DNA from: Paracoccaceae bacterium
GTDB lineage: Bacteria > Pseudomonadota > Alphaproteobacteria > Rhodobacterales > Rhodobacteraceae
Direction: 5' to 3'
Assembly (NCBI GenBank): GCA_009773375.1
Contig: WRPH01000004.1
Location: forward strand, 62,001-126,000
Length of the DNA stretch: 64,000 nt
Shown: in pieces, positions 52,040 to 63,000 of the stretch
How positions within the stretch are numbered: position 1 is the stretch's first letter
Layout: each line of letters begins with the position of its first letter
The notes under the pieces: generated by a model
The model's input: only the letters and a program-made list of their open reading frames with translations
Database searches by the model: none
What the model was told of the DNA's origin: nothing
Made by a program: the position numbers and the translations under genes

Positions 52040-54219
52040 CCGACTTTACCTATGCCGTAGACGCTGATGGCGTGGCGACGATCACCTGGGATGTGGCGGC
52101 CAAGTCGATGAACGTGATGTCAACGCAGGCCTTCGCGCGGCTGAGCGATCTGGTTGATCTGGGGCTGGCCGATCCGGGCGTGAAGGGGATGATCATCACC
52201 AGCGGCAAGAAGGATTTTGCCGGCGGGATGGATCTGAACGTGATCGCCGAGATGCGGGCCGGGGGCGCGCAGGCGATCTTTGACGGCGTGATGCGGATGC
52301 ATGGCGTGTTGCGCAAGATTGAACTGGCGGGGATGGATTTCAAGACCAGGAAGGGCGGCAAGCCGATTGTAGCGGCGCTGCCGGGCACCGCGCTGGGCAT
52401 CGGGCTGGAACTGCCGCTGGCCTGTCACCGCATCATTGCCGCTGATAACCCCAAGGCCAAGATCGGCTTGCCGGAAATCATGGTCGGGATTTTCCCCGGC
52501 GCGGGAGGGACGACGCGGCTGGTGCGCAAGCTGGGTGCGATGATGGCGGCCCCCTTCCTGCTGGAGGGCAAGCTTTCAGACCCGAAGGCGGCGAAAATGG
52601 CCGGGCTGATTGACGAGGTGGTCGCGCCCGAGGCGTTGTTGGTGCGGGCGAAGGAATGGGTGCTGGCGGCGAAGGATGCCGATCTGGTCAAGCCGTGGGA
52701 TGACAAGGGCTACAAGATGCCCGGCGGCGCGCCCTATCATCCGGCGGGGTTCATGACCTTTGTCGGCGCGAATGCGATGGTGCTGGGCAAGACCATGGGG
52801 GTTTACCCGGCGGCGAAGGCCCTGCTGGGCGCGGTCTATGAAGGCGCCTTGGTGCCGTTTGACGTGGCTTTGCGAATCGAGGCGCGGCATTTCACCGGCG
52901 TGCTGCTGAACCCGTCTTCGACAGCGATGATCCGCAGCCTGTTCATCAACAAAGAGGCGCTGGAGAAGGGCGCGAACCGGCCTGCCGTGGCGGATCAGTC
53001 GGTGAAAAAGCTGGGGGTGATCGGCGCGGGGATGATGGGGGCGGGGATCGCCTATGTCGCAGCACTGGCGGGGATCGAGGTGGTGCTGATCGACGCCGCC
53101 CAAGACAGCGCGGATCGTGGTAAGGCGCATTCCGCCGATCTGCTGGACAAGGGCATTCAGCGCCGCAAGGTGACGGCCGAGAAGAAGGCCGAGGTGCTGG
53201 GGCGGATTTTGGCCACCACCGATTATGCCGCGTTGGCGGGCTGTGATCTGGTGGTGGAAGCGGTGTTCGAAGATCCGAAGGTCAAGGCCGAAGTCACCGC
53301 GAAAGTGGAGGCTGCGGTGGGGGCGGAGTGCATCTTTGCGTCGAATACCTCGACCCTACCGATCTCAGCGCTGGCCAAGGCGTCGGCGCGCGCCGATCAG
53401 TTCATCGGTATCCATTTCTTCAGCCCGGTCGACAAGATGAATCTGGTCGAGATCATCCGCGGCAAGCAAACCGGGGATCGGGCGGTGGCGAAGGCGCTGG
53501 ATTTCGTCCGCGCCATCCGCAAGACGCCGATCGTGGTGAACGACGCGCGGTTCTTCTACGCCAACCGCTGCATCATTCCCTATATCAACGAAGGCATTCG
53601 CATGGTGGCCGAAGGGGTCGCGCCCGCCTTGGTGGAAAACGCCGCCAAGCTGGTGGGGATGCCGCTGGGGCCGCTGCAACTGGTCGATGAAACCTCGATC
53701 GATCTGGGGGTGAAGATCGCAAAAGCCACGCGGGCGGCGATGGGCGCGGCGTATCCCGATGGCGCGGTGGATGCGGTGCTGTTCTGGATGGCGGATCAGG
53801 GGCGGCTGGGGAAAAAGTCGAACGCCGGGTTCTATGCTTATGACGCAGCGGGCAAACGCGAAGGGCTGTGGACTGGATTGGCGGTGCAGTATCCGCATGC
53901 CAGCGACCCGGATTTGACCACGGTGCAGCACCGTCTGCTGATGGCGCAGGTGCTGGAGGCGGTGCGGGCGCTGGAAGACGGCGTGCTGACCGACATCCGC
54001 GAAGGCGATGTCGGCGCGATCCTCGGTTGGGGCTTTGCGCCGTGGTCGGGCGGGCCGTTTGCCTGGCTGGATATGATCGGGGCTTCGCGCGCGGTCGAGA
54101 TTTGCGATGCGCTGGTGCAGGCGCATGGCGCGCGGTTTGAAGCCCCCAAGCTGCTGCGCGACATGGCGGCGCAGGTGCAAAGCTTTTATGGCCGGTTCGC
54201 GGCGCAAAAGGCCGCGTAA
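52036..54219 (+). CDS. Bifunctional enoyl-CoA hydratase / 3-hydroxyacyl-CoA dehydrogenase (FadJ/FadB-like)
   Basis: 727 residues. The N-terminal crotonase domain (about 1-190) carries KDFAGGMDLNVI and GLPEIMVGIFPGAGGTTRLV. The NAD-binding domain (about 330-510) carries LGVIGAGMMGAGIAYVAALA, LVVEAVFEDPKVK, FASNTSTLPI and FIGIHFFSPVDKMNLVEII. Two C-terminal dehydrogenase domains follow (FYANRCIIPYINEG, GWGFAPWSGGPFAWLD). It hydrates enoyl-CoA and oxidises the hydroxyacyl-CoA, feeding the thiolase encoded upstream. Start with AAGGAG upstream and ATGA overlap. Last gene of the operon. Confidence 0.96.
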   Translation: MTDFTYAVDADGVATITWDVAAKSMNVMSTQAFARLSDLVDLGLADPGVKGMIITSGKKDFAGGMDLNVIAEMRAGGAQAIFDGVMRMHGVLRKIELAGMDFKTRKGGKPIVAALPGTALGIGLELPLACHRIIAADNPKAKIGLPEIMVGIFPGAGGTTRLVRKLGAMMAAPFLLEGKLSDPKAAKMAGLIDEVVAPEALLVRAKEWVLAAKDADLVKPWDDKGYKMPGGAPYHPAGFMTFVGANAMVLGKTMGVYPAAKALLGAVYEGALVPFDVALRIEARHFTGVLLNPSSTAMIRSLFINKEALEKGANRPAVADQSVKKLGVIGAGMMGAGIAYVAALAGIEVVLIDAAQDSADRGKAHSADLLDKGIQRRKVTAEKKAEVLGRILATTDYAALAGCDLVVEAVFEDPKVKAEVTAKVEAAVGAECIFASNTSTLPISALAKASARADQFIGIHFFSPVDKMNLVEIIRGKQTGDRAVAKALDFVRAIRKTPIVVNDARFFYANRCIIPYINEGIRMVAEGVAPALVENAAKLVGMPLGPLQLVDETSIDLGVKIAKATRAAMGAAYPDGAVDAVLFWMADQGRLGKKSNAGFYAYDAAGKREGLWTGLAVQYPHASDPDLTTVQHRLLMAQVLEAVRALEDGVLTDIREGDVGAILGWGFAPWSGGPFAWLDMIGASRAVEICDALVQAHGARFEAPKLLRDMAAQVQSFYGRFAAQKAA

Positions 54220-54222
54220 GGG

Positions 54223-55156
54223 TCAGTTCGGGCGGCGCTTGGCGGCAGATTTCTTGGTGAATTTGCCGGCAGCGCGGGTCTTGGCGGCCACCATTGCTTG
54301 CGAGTTGGTCACTTCTTCAGAGGTCAGCTTGCGCCAGCTGTCCAGACGGCGGGCATCGACGCGGCCCGCCTTGATCGCCGCCTGCACGGCGCAGCCGGGC
54401 TCGACGCTATGCTTGCAGTCGCGGAAACGGCAATCGGCGGCAAGGTCGATCAGGTCGGCGAACAACACGTCGATGCCGTCTGCCACATCGGTCAGCTGCA
54501 ATTCGCGCACGCCTGGGGTGTCGATCAGCCAGCCACCTTGCGGCAGCGGCAGCAGATAGCGCGCGGTGGTGGTGTGGCGTCCCTTGGCGTCATCTTCGCG
54601 GACCGCCCCGGTCGCCAGTGTGCCGCCCGACAAGCTGTTGGCCAGCGTGGATTTTCCCACCCCGGAAGACCCCAGCAGCACCACGGTCTGACCGGCCCGG
54701 CACCACGGCGCAAGCGCTGCCACATCGCCGGATTTGGCGTTCAGCGCCACCACCGCCATGCCTTGCGACAGCCCTTGGGCGGCAGCAACATAGGGGGCCG
54801 GGTCGGCCTGATCGGCCTTGGTCAGCACCACCACCGGGGTAATTCCGGCGGCATGCGCCAGCACCAGATAGCGTTCCAGCCGCGCCTCGTTGAAGTCGGC
54901 GTTGCAACAGGCTGGCGCGGGCCAGCACGCGGGCGACGCGCGGGCCATCGGCCAGCACCCAATCGCCCACCGCCATCGCCGCCACCGACAGGTTGGGCGG
55001 GCAGATCAGTTCCACCGGCCCGTCTGCCGTCAGCGCCTGCACCCGGTCGCGGTGCAGCGAGGCCAGCCGCGCGGGCCGCAGGGCGGCGTCTTCGGCGGTG
55101 ATCTGGTCGGAAAACTGGGCAGACCAACCAAGATCGGCAAGCGATAAATGCGACAA
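54223..55156 (-). pseudogene. rsgA: rsgA (ribosome maturation GTPase A) broken by a frameshifting deletion
   Basis: The N-terminal OB-fold part (TTG at 55156 with AAAGGA six bases upstream; SLADLGWSAQFSDQ, NLSVAAMAVGDWVLADGPRV) reads in one frame down to ARASLLQR near 54898. The GTPase part (CNADFNEARLERYLVLAHA, VVLTKADQ, LLGSSGVGKSTLANSL, LIDTPGVREL) and the Cys-rich tail (CRFRDCKHSVEPGCAV) continue in another frame. The usual ~20-25 residues between them, including the IAANVDT segment, are missing. The junction bases TGCAACGCC would encode both LQR and CNA, which suggests deletion between 9-base direct repeats. Functional RsgA cannot be made from this copy unless the sequence is in error. 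Confidence 0.82.
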
Positions 55157-55277
55157 GCGGCGTCCTTTTTGGCCCAAAGCGGGCAGGGTCAGCTTAGCCT
55201 CCGCCGCCTTGCGCGACAAGCCGGGGCTTGCGCGCGGCGGCATTTGCGCGGAGTCTGCGGCAAAACAGGAGCATGCC

Positions 55278-55802
55278 ATGGCCCGTATCGCCGTTCTGAC
55301 CGTTTCCGACCGCGCCAGCCGCGGCGAATATGAAGACCGCGGCGGTCCGGCCTGCGAAGACTGGCTGCGCCGGGTCATCACCTCGCCAGTGGAAATCCTG
55401 CGCCGGATCACCCCGGATGGCCGCGCCGAGGTGGCCGCGCAGCTGTGCGATCTGGCGGATGTCTGGGGGGCTGATCTGATTTTGGCGACGGGCGGCACCG
55501 GGCCATCCCCGCGCGATCAGACGCCCGAGGCGATGGCGGATGTGATCGGCATGGACCTGCCGGGCTTTGGCGAGCAGATGCGGGCGGCGAATGGCCGGGT
55601 GGTGGCCACCGCGATTCTGTCGCGGCAGGGCGCGGGCGTGCGCGGCAAGACGCTGATCATCACCCTGCCGGGCAGTCCGAATGCGATTGGCACCAGTCTG
55701 GAGGCGGTATTCGCCGCCGTGCCCTATTGTCTGGACCTGATCGGCGCCGCGCGGATCGAAACTGATCCCGCGATCATCAAGGCGCATCGCCCGAAAGTTT
55801 AG
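55278..55802 (+). CDS. mogA: Molybdopterin adenylyltransferase (MogA)
   Basis: 174 residues. MoCF fold with ARIAVLTVSDRASRGEYEDR, ILATGGTGPSPRDQTPEAM and ITLPGSPNAIGTSLEAV. It adenylylates molybdopterin before molybdenum insertion. MogA rather than MoaB is favoured by length and the PSPRDQTPEA loop. AGGAG sits six bases before the chosen ATG. Divergent from rsgA; followed by a strong palindrome. Confidence 0.92.
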   Translation: MARIAVLTVSDRASRGEYEDRGGPACEDWLRRVITSPVEILRRITPDGRAEVAAQLCDLADVWGADLILATGGTGPSPRDQTPEAMADVIGMDLPGFGEQMRAANGRVVATAILSRQGAGVRGKTLIITLPGSPNAIGTSLEAVFAAVPYCLDLIGAARIETDPAIIKAHRPKV

Positions 55803-55822
55803 CGGTTTGCGTTTGTTTTGAA

Positions 55823-55855
55823 TCACTTTTCGCGCCCAGGCCGCGCGAAAAGTGA
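55823..55855. terminator. Strong hairpin between mogA and the DUF4864 gene
   Basis: 13-bp perfect stem TCACTTTTCGCGC/GCGCGAAAAGTGA with loop CCAGGCC, nested inside a longer inverted repeat (GCGGTTTGCG near 55802 and CGCAAACCGCC near 55876). It separates convergent genes. There is no long T-tract. Confidence 0.7.
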
Positions 55856-55886
55856 CCACCACCCGTAAGATAAAGCGCAAACCGCC

Positions 55887-56288
55887 TTAAGCTCCGGCCC
55901 CCTGATCGGGCAAAAGCTGCACCGCGTTGATCTGCCAGCCTTCGGCGGTTTCGATCATCATGTAATCCAGCAGATAGGTCTTGCCCGCCGCATCGGTGAT
56001 CATCACCCGTTGCCACAGGTTGCCCGCCACCTCGCGCAGCTCCAGCATCTGCACGGCGCGGTGCCGCCACACCATCGGATAGCCCTGCTGCACCATCGCG
56101 CCGAAATTCTCGGGCGACCCGAAGATGCCTTTGATGGTGGGCGAGGCAAAGCCGAAAGCGCCGGCAACATCATCGCTCTGGAACGCATCGAGCTGCTTCC
56201 GGATGGTTTCGCGGATCGGCGCATCCTGCGCCAGCGCGGGCAGCGCAAGAACGGCAGCCAAGACAACGGCATAAAGGTTCAGTCGCAT
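55887..56288 (-). CDS. DUF4864 exported protein
   Basis: 133 residues with a 20-residue signal peptide (LNLYAVVLAAVLALPALA, cleavage after ALA). The mature part (IRKQLDAFQSDDVAGAFGFA, YPMVWRHRAVQMLELREV, GWQINAVQLLPD) matches DUF4864, an NTF2-like periplasmic family of unknown role. The start MRLNLY follows AAGGGG. Downstream of the lysK terminator on the same strand. Confidence 0.88.
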   Translation of the reverse strand: MRLNLYAVVLAAVLALPALAQDAPIRETIRKQLDAFQSDDVAGAFGFASPTIKGIFGSPENFGAMVQQGYPMVWRHRAVQMLELREVAGNLWQRVMITDAAGKTYLLDYMMIETAEGWQINAVQLLPDQGAGA

Positions 56289-56350
56289 TGCAACCCCTTT
56301 CAGTGGCGTCCCCACTGAAAAGGATAGGGCAGGTGCGGCTTTCGTCAAAC

Positions 56351-56379
56351 AAAAACCCCCGACGCAAGGCCGGGGGTTT
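56351..56379 (-). terminator. Rho-independent terminator of lysK
   Basis: Stem AAACCCCCG/CGGGGGTTT with loop containing GCAAGG. Read on the minus strand it ends in five T. It begins six bases after the lysK stop and resembles the rpsU terminator. Confidence 0.9.
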
Positions 56380-56384
56380 CAGGT

Positions 56385-57965
56385 TCAGGCGATCAGTTCG
56401 CCATTCAGGCCGCGATCCAGCAGGGCGATGGATTCCTCCACCCCGTAAAGCGCGATAAATCCGCCAAAACGCGGGCCGTCGGATGCGCCTAAAAGCACCT
56501 CATACAACGCCTTGAACCAGTCGCGCAGCGGCTCAAAGCCGTGATCCTTGCCGACGGCGAAGACCATGGATTGCAGCGCCTCGTCGTCCAGACCGCCCGC
56601 CCACGCGACAAGACGCGCGCGCAGATCCTGCATTGCGGCACGCTCCAGATCGCTGGGCAGCCGGAACTTGCGCGACGGCGCGATGCGGTCGGCGAAATAG
56701 CGCACCGCGAAACCAGCGGCGGCGTCCAGATCGGGGTTGCCTTCGGGCGAGGCATCCGGCGCATAGCGCTTGATAAAGCCCCACAGCCCCTTGGCATCCT
56801 TCGCCCCGGCGACGCTTGCCAGATTGAGCAGCATCGAGAACGGCACCACCATCTTCGAGGCGGGCGGATTGCCCTGATGAATATGCCAGACCGGGTTATT
56901 CACTTGCGCATCAATGTCTTGCGTCGGGTAGGCGCGCAACTGCTGGTGATATTCATCCATCGCGCGCGGGATCACATCGAAATGCATCCGCTTCGCCGTC
57001 TTCGGCTTTTGATACATGAAATACGACAGGCTTTCCGATGAGGCATAGGTCAGCCATTCATCAATCGTCAGGCCGTTGCCCTTGGATTTGGAGATTTTCT
57101 GGCCCTGATCATCGAGGAACAGCTCATAGCTCATATGGTTCGGCTTGCGCCCGCCCAGAACCTCGCAAATCCCGTCATAGATCGGGGTGTTGGTGGAATG
57201 GTCCTTGCCATACATCTCAAAATCGACATCCAGCGCCGCCCAGCGGGCACCAAAATCGGGCTTCCATTGCAGTTTGACGTTGCCGCCGGTGACCGGAAGC
57301 GTCCATTCGCGGCCATCCTCATCATCGAAGGTGATGGTGTGGTTGACGGCATCGACGTTCTTCATCGGCACATACAGCACCCGCCCGGTTTCCGGGTGGA
57401 TCGGCAGGAAACAGGAATAGGTCTGCTGGCGTTCTTCACGCAAAGACGCCAGCATGATCTTCATGATCGCATCATACCGCTCGGTCGCCAGCTTCAGCGT
57501 GTCATCGAAGCGGCCGGATTTATAGAACTCGGTGGCGCTGATGAATTCATATTCAAAGCCGAAGGTATCAAGGAAGCGCCGCAGCATGGCGTTGTTATGC
57601 GCGCCAAAGCTGGGGTATTCGCCGTAAGGATCGGGCACCGCAGTCAGCGGCTTTTGCATGTGCTGGCGTAGCATATCCTGCTCCGGCACGTTTTCCGGCA
57701 CCTTGCGCATGCCATCGACATCATCGGAAAAACAGATCAGCCGGGTCGGAATGTCGGAAATCGCCTCGAAGGCGCGGCGGATCATCGTCGTCCGCGCCAC
57801 CTCGCCAAAAGTGCCGATATGCGGCAAACCCGAGGGGCCATAGCCGGTTTCAAACAGCACATAGCCCTTTTCCGGGGCCTTCTTTTCATAGCGTTTCAGC
57901 AGCGCGCGGGCCTCTTCAAAGGGCCAAGCTTTCGATTTCATCCCAGCATCGCGCAAAGCGGACAT
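56385..57965 (-). CDS. lysK: Lysyl-tRNA synthetase, class I
   Basis: 526 residues. This is the class I (archaeal-type) enzyme used by most alphaproteobacteria instead of class II LysS. The HIGH-like motif is [19 protein letters not shown] and the KMSKS-like motif is [10 protein letters not shown]. Other features: [18 protein letters not shown] and [20 protein letters not shown]. It charges tRNA-Lys. The ATG at 57965 has AAAGGAG nine bases upstream; a second in-frame Met nine codons later is possible. Divergent from the TerB-like gene. Confidence 0.97.
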   Translation of the reverse strand: MSALRDAGMKSKAWPFEEARALLKRYEKKAPEKGYVLFETGYGPSGLPHIGTFGEVARTTMIRRAFEAISDIPTRLICFSDDVDGMRKVPENVPEQDMLRQHMQKPLTAVPDPYGEYPSFGAHNNAMLRRFLDTFGFEYEFISATEFYKSGRFDDTLKLATERYDAIMKIMLASLREERQQTYSCFLPIHPETGRVLYVPMKNVDAVNHTITFDDEDGREWTLPVTGGNVKLQWKPDFGARWAALDVDFEMYGKDHSTNTPIYDGICEVLGGRKPNHMSYELFLDDQGQKISKSKGNGLTIDEWLTYASSESLSYFMYQKPKTAKRMHFDVIPRAMDEYHQQLRAYPTQDIDAQVNNPVWHIHQGNPPASKMVVPFSMLLNLASVAGAKDAKGLWGFIKRYAPDASPEGNPDLDAAAGFAVRYFADRIAPSRKFRLPSDLERAAMQDLRARLVAWAGGLDDEALQSMVFAVGKDHGFEPLRDWFKALYEVLLGASDGPRFGGFIALYGVEESIALLDRGLNGELIA

Positions 57966-58075
57966 CGCGGCAGTCTCCTTTCGCGCCAACCCCATGTTGT
58001 CGCAATCCCTGTGTCCTCTATTGCCGCGCGGGCTCGGGGTCAATATTCTGCACCGCAATGAACAGGAGAGCAAAC

Positions 58076-58498
58076 GTGCCCGATACCCCCCCCTCGCTGT
58101 CACCGCAGGACGCGCTTGTCGCGGTGATGATCGCCGTGTCTGCCTCGGATGAACAGATGCGCACGCCGGAACTGGTGGCGATCCAGCGCATGGTCAACCA
58201 TATGCCGGTGTTTGCCGATTATGACGCCGACCGCATCCGGGTGGTGGCGCAGACGGTGTTCGATCTGTTCGAGGAAGAAGACGGGCTGGACGCGCTGTTC
58301 GGCCTGATCCGCGATGCGCTGCCCGAACGGCTGCACGAAACCGCCTATGCGCTGGCCTGCGACGTGATTGCTGCAGATGGTCGTCTGGCCGAAGTGGAAC
58401 TGCGCATGCTGGAGGAGGTGCGCGAGGAACTGGCGCTCGATCGCTTGCATTCCGCCGCGATCGAATGGGGCGCAAGGGTGCGGCATCTGAAGCCCTGA
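58076..58498 (+). CDS. TerB-like (tellurite resistance family) protein
   Basis: 140 residues, all helical. [20 protein letters not shown] with two acidic patches, then [20 protein letters not shown], fits the TerB/DjlA N-terminal fold, which binds metal through D/E clusters such as [10 protein letters not shown] role in tellurite resistance should not be assumed. The GTG at 58076 has AGGAG seven bases upstream; an ATG at 58058 is in frame but overlaps that ribosome site. Confidence 0.82.
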   Translation: MPDTPPSLSPQDALVAVMIAVSASDEQMRTPELVAIQRMVNHMPVFADYDADRIRVVAQTVFDLFEEEDGLDALFGLIRDALPERLHETAYALACDVIAADGRLAEVELRMLEEVREELALDRLHSAAIEWGARVRHLKP

Positions 58499-58508
58499 TC
58501 CGGGCGGC

Positions 58509-58721
58509 GGTGCGTGCAAGCACGCACCCTACCTCACCTTCGTCAGGACAGGTTGGAGTTGGGGGCGGCGTAGGACGCTCCGCGGGGGGATATTTTTGCC
58601 AAGATGAAGTCGCAAAGCCACAGCGCATTCATCTTGGCAAAAATATCCCCGCCGGAGGCACTTATGCGTCGCGCAGGCCCGAGCCGATGGTCCAGAGGTA
58701 GGGTGCGTGCTTGCACGCACC
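58509..58721. repeat. Nested palindrome: two repeat families in one 213-base structure
   Basis: Outer arms (58509-58534 and 58696-58721) are reverse complements and each contains GGTGCGTGC/GCACGCACC, itself a palindrome. Inner arms (58576-58608 and 58628-58659) are the interspersed repeat: GGGGATATTTTTGCC, AAGATGAA and their complement. The structure fills the gap between the TerB-like and dacB genes, which converge. Confidence 0.9.
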
Positions 58722-58739
58722 GCAGGTGCCGATCCGGGA

Positions 58740-60206
58740 TTACAGGTAAAGCCCGGCCCAGCGGTGCAGCAACTGGCTGTGCAGGCGGCGGGCGCGTTTG
58801 ACCCAGGCCGCATCGCCCTCGGGATTTTCGCGTTGCTCGACCGGCACGGCGGCACGGCGGGGCAGATCGCTGGTGAACACCGCAAAGGCCAGACCGCGGC
58901 CCGCATCGGCCACCACATAGCCCGAAAGGTTGGAGACGAAATTCATCGTGCCGCTTTTCGCCCGGACCCGCACCGCCGCCTTGTCTTGCGCCTTGCCGTC
59001 CGCGCCGGGCAGGCCCAGATCGCGCAGCAAGCCCTCCAGCAGCGCGCCGGTGGGGGTGCTGCGGGCTTTCAGCATCACCGCCAGCATCTCGGCCGGGGTG
59101 ATCCGCGATTTCGGCCCCAGCCCGGAATGATCGCCAAACACCCCCGAAATGCCGAAGCGTCGCTGCGCCCAGGAGGTCATCACCGCCGCTGACCCCTCCA
59201 GCGACCCGGCACCCGATGCGGCCAGCCCTACCGCCTCGGCGGTCAGGTTGGTCGAGAATTTCAGCATCTTGCGCAGCAGGTCGGGCAGCGGTTCGCTGTC
59301 ATGCCGCACGATGTCCTCGGCCCCGACGGGCAGGGCGTGGATCACCTCGGCTCGGGGCAGTTTGATGCCTTGCGCGGCGCAGAGCGTCTGGAACACCTCG
59401 GCGACATAGACCGCCGGGTGCCGCACCGGCAGCCAGCGGCTGCCGTCCTTGCCCAAGGCTTCGGCGGCAACCGTCCAGTGATCCTGCGCCGCGCCCGGTT
59501 GATAGGCAAACAGCGGCAGATCGCGCTGCGCCACCTGCATCGTCGCCATCTGCACCGGCGGCACAAAGCGTATGCCCTCGGCGTTCATCATCAGCTGATG
59601 GCCGCCATTCGCCGCCTTCCAGACGAAATTCACCCGGTTGTAGTTCAGCATCAAGCCCGAGATCGCCGGATTATAGCCGACAAAGGCCGGCTGATCGGCG
59701 GCAATCTGAAACCGCTCGGGCAGCGCGCCTGCATAGGCAAGCAAGCGGCCATTGACTTCGCGCACGCCTCTGGCCGCCAAAGCCGCCACCAGATCGCCCA
59801 TCTTGTCGGTATCAAAGCTCGGGTCGCCGCCGCCTGCCAGAATCAGATCGCCGTCAAGCCGCCCATCGGTCAGCTTGCCCAGCCGCATCACCCGCGTCGT
59901 GAAACGATGCTCCACCCCCAGCTTTTCCAGCGCAAACAGCGCCGTCACCGCTTTCGTCACCGAAGCGGGCGGCAAGGCCTGCGCTTCGCCCGCAGCTTCC
60001 AGCACCCGCCCGGTCGCCAGATCGGCCACCACATAGCCCACCGCGCCGGTCAGCTTGGCGGCCTTGACCAGCCTCGCCGCCCCCGCATCCGTGTCTTTCG
60101 GCCTGCGCGGCTTTGGCCGCAGCGATGCCGACGGTGCCTCGGCCCAGACCGGAGCCGCCACCCCCACCAGCAGCGCGCCCAACAGCCACCTGCGCCCTAC
60201 CTGCAT
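58740..60206 (-). CDS. dacB: D-alanyl-D-alanine carboxypeptidase/endopeptidase (PBP4 family)
   Basis: 488 residues with a signal peptide (VGRRWLLGALLVGVAAPVWA). Penicillin-binding motifs are all present: SVTK at Ser82/Lys85, KFSTNLT (SxN), and KSGTMN (KTG-type). GDLILAGGGDPSFDTDKMG is typical of the PBP4 insert domain. It cleaves D-Ala-D-Ala ends and cross-links of peptidoglycan in the periplasm. Follows nadD on the same strand after an interspersed repeat. Confidence 0.95.
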   Translation of the reverse strand: MQVGRRWLLGALLVGVAAPVWAEAPSASLRPKPRRPKDTDAGAARLVKAAKLTGAVGYVVADLATGRVLEAAGEAQALPPASVTKAVTALFALEKLGVEHRFTTRVMRLGKLTDGRLDGDLILAGGGDPSFDTDKMGDLVAALAARGVREVNGRLLAYAGALPERFQIAADQPAFVGYNPAISGLMLNYNRVNFVWKAANGGHQLMMNAEGIRFVPPVQMATMQVAQRDLPLFAYQPGAAQDHWTVAAEALGKDGSRWLPVRHPAVYVAEVFQTLCAAQGIKLPRAEVIHALPVGAEDIVRHDSEPLPDLLRKMLKFSTNLTAEAVGLAASGAGSLEGSAAVMTSWAQRRFGISGVFGDHSGLGPKSRITPAEMLAVMLKARSTPTGALLEGLLRDLGLPGADGKAQDKAAVRVRAKSGTMNFVSNLSGYVVADAGRGLAFAVFTSDLPRRAAVPVEQRENPEGDAAWVKRARRLHSQLLHRWAGLYL

Positions 60207-60219
60207 TGCAAAACCCCTT

Positions 60220-60255
60220 GGTCATCCTCTCTGTTCAAATATCCTCGGGGGAGGC
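60220..60255 (-). repeat. Interspersed palindromic repeat, GATGACC-ended subtype, reverse orientation
   Basis: GGTCATCCTCTCTGTTCAAA then TATCCTCGGGGGAGGC, the reverse complement of the type at 15744 and 23676. It lies between nadD and dacB. Confidence 0.85.
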
Positions 60256-60313
60256 TGCGATGCAATCGCAGACGGGGGCAGAAGGCCCCTGAAACCGCCT
60301 GATCACAGGGTTT

Positions 60314-60910
60314 TCACTTCTTCCATTCGCCGCGCGCCCGGATCGCGCTGGAAGAGGCGCTGTTCAGCGGAATATTCACGAAGCACCAGGCCGGAGCCTT
60401 GCGGTCGCGCAAATTCTCGCCCCGGTCGATCTGATGCACCCGGAACGCCCGTGCCGCCACACTGGTGCGGGCTGCCACACCCGATCCGGGCCGGGCCAGC
60501 ACGCCAATCGGCACCGACCGCAGAATATCGCGCCAGCGGCCCCATTTGTGAAACTGCACCAGATTGTCGGCTCCCATCAGCCAGACGAAACTCACGCCGG
60601 GATAGATCGCGCGCAGCGCATCAATCGTATCCGCCGTTGCCCGCGTGCCCAGTTTGGCCTCCAGATCGGTGATCCTGACTCGCGGGTCTGGCATCACCGC
60701 CCGCGCCCGCGCCAACCGCTCGGCCATCGGCGCAGGCTGCCGGGCCTTCAGCGGGTTGCCGGGCGTCACCAGCCACCAGACCTGATCCAGCCCCATCCGT
60801 TTGAGCGCCTCGCGGCTGATATGGGCATGGCCTTCATGGGCCGGGTCAAACGACCCGCCCAGAAGTCCAATGACCATACCCTTGTGGGCAATGGGGAAAC
60901 CTGCCCGCAT
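60314..60910 (-). CDS. nadD: Nicotinate-nucleotide adenylyltransferase
   Basis: 198 residues. Nucleotidylyltransferase signature [20 protein letters not shown] (HxGH-type HEGH), [27 protein letters not shown], and the C-terminal [11 protein letters not shown]. It makes deamido-NAD from nicotinate mononucleotide and ATP. The start [12 protein letters not shown] matches the usual start in related bacteria, although its ribosome site is weak; an ATG 33 bases downstream is the alternative. Divergent from ettA over about 200 bases. Confidence 0.95.
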   Translation of the reverse strand: MRAGFPIAHKGMVIGLLGGSFDPAHEGHAHISREALKRMGLDQVWWLVTPGNPLKARQPAPMAERLARARAVMPDPRVRITDLEAKLGTRATADTIDALRAIYPGVSFVWLMGADNLVQFHKWGRWRDILRSVPIGVLARPGSGVAARTSVAARAFRVHQIDRGENLRDRKAPAWCFVNIPLNSASSSAIRARGEWKK

Positions 60911-61110
60911 CAGGCCAGTCTCTGGCCGGGGAAATGTCGCCGTTTCAATTGGCCTGCCGGGGCCAACACAAGGGTCAGGCTCATTGATCTTTGTCCAAGC
61001 TCTGCAATCCCGCGCTGCCCTATGAAACCGGGCGCAACAATCCGCGCGCACGTTGCCCTTGTCCACAACAATCGCTACATGACGTTCAACAACGGATCAG
61101 GAGCACCGAA

Positions 61111-62766
<1,656 letters not shown>

Positions 62767-62892
62767 AGACGGTTCTGGGCGGGCCTCTCGCTTTGGGGCT
62801 TGCTCGGCTTCCGGTTGATCCGGATCGCGCGCCTTGCGTTTGATCTGTGAAGCGCGCACGCTACACCGCTTTATGGATCACAGGAGGGTCAG

Positions 62893-62970
62893 ATGAAGGG
62901 GATCGTTGCCTGGTTACTGGGCGTGCCAATTTTTGTCATCGTGTTGCTCTACTTTTTCGACTATTTTTAG
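62893..62970 (+). CDS. 25-residue single-span membrane peptide
   Basis: MKGIVAWLLGVPIFVIVLLY plus FFDYF. Nearly the whole peptide is one hydrophobic helix with a lysine near the N-terminus and an Asp near the end. AGGAGG is five to six bases before the ATG, a strong site. No homologue is known to me by name, though tiny membrane peptides beside stress genes are common. It lies beside the DUF3309/CsbD genes. Confidence 0.65.
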   Translation: MKGIVAWLLGVPIFVIVLLYFFDYF

Positions 62971-63000
62971 TCGCCTCGGCAAAACGTCCAAGCAAAATGG

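Noticed and set aside
58076-58498. Functional tellurite resistance
   Set aside because: Only a lone TerB-like domain is present, without TerC/TerD/TerZ neighbours, so the family name should not be read as a phenotype.
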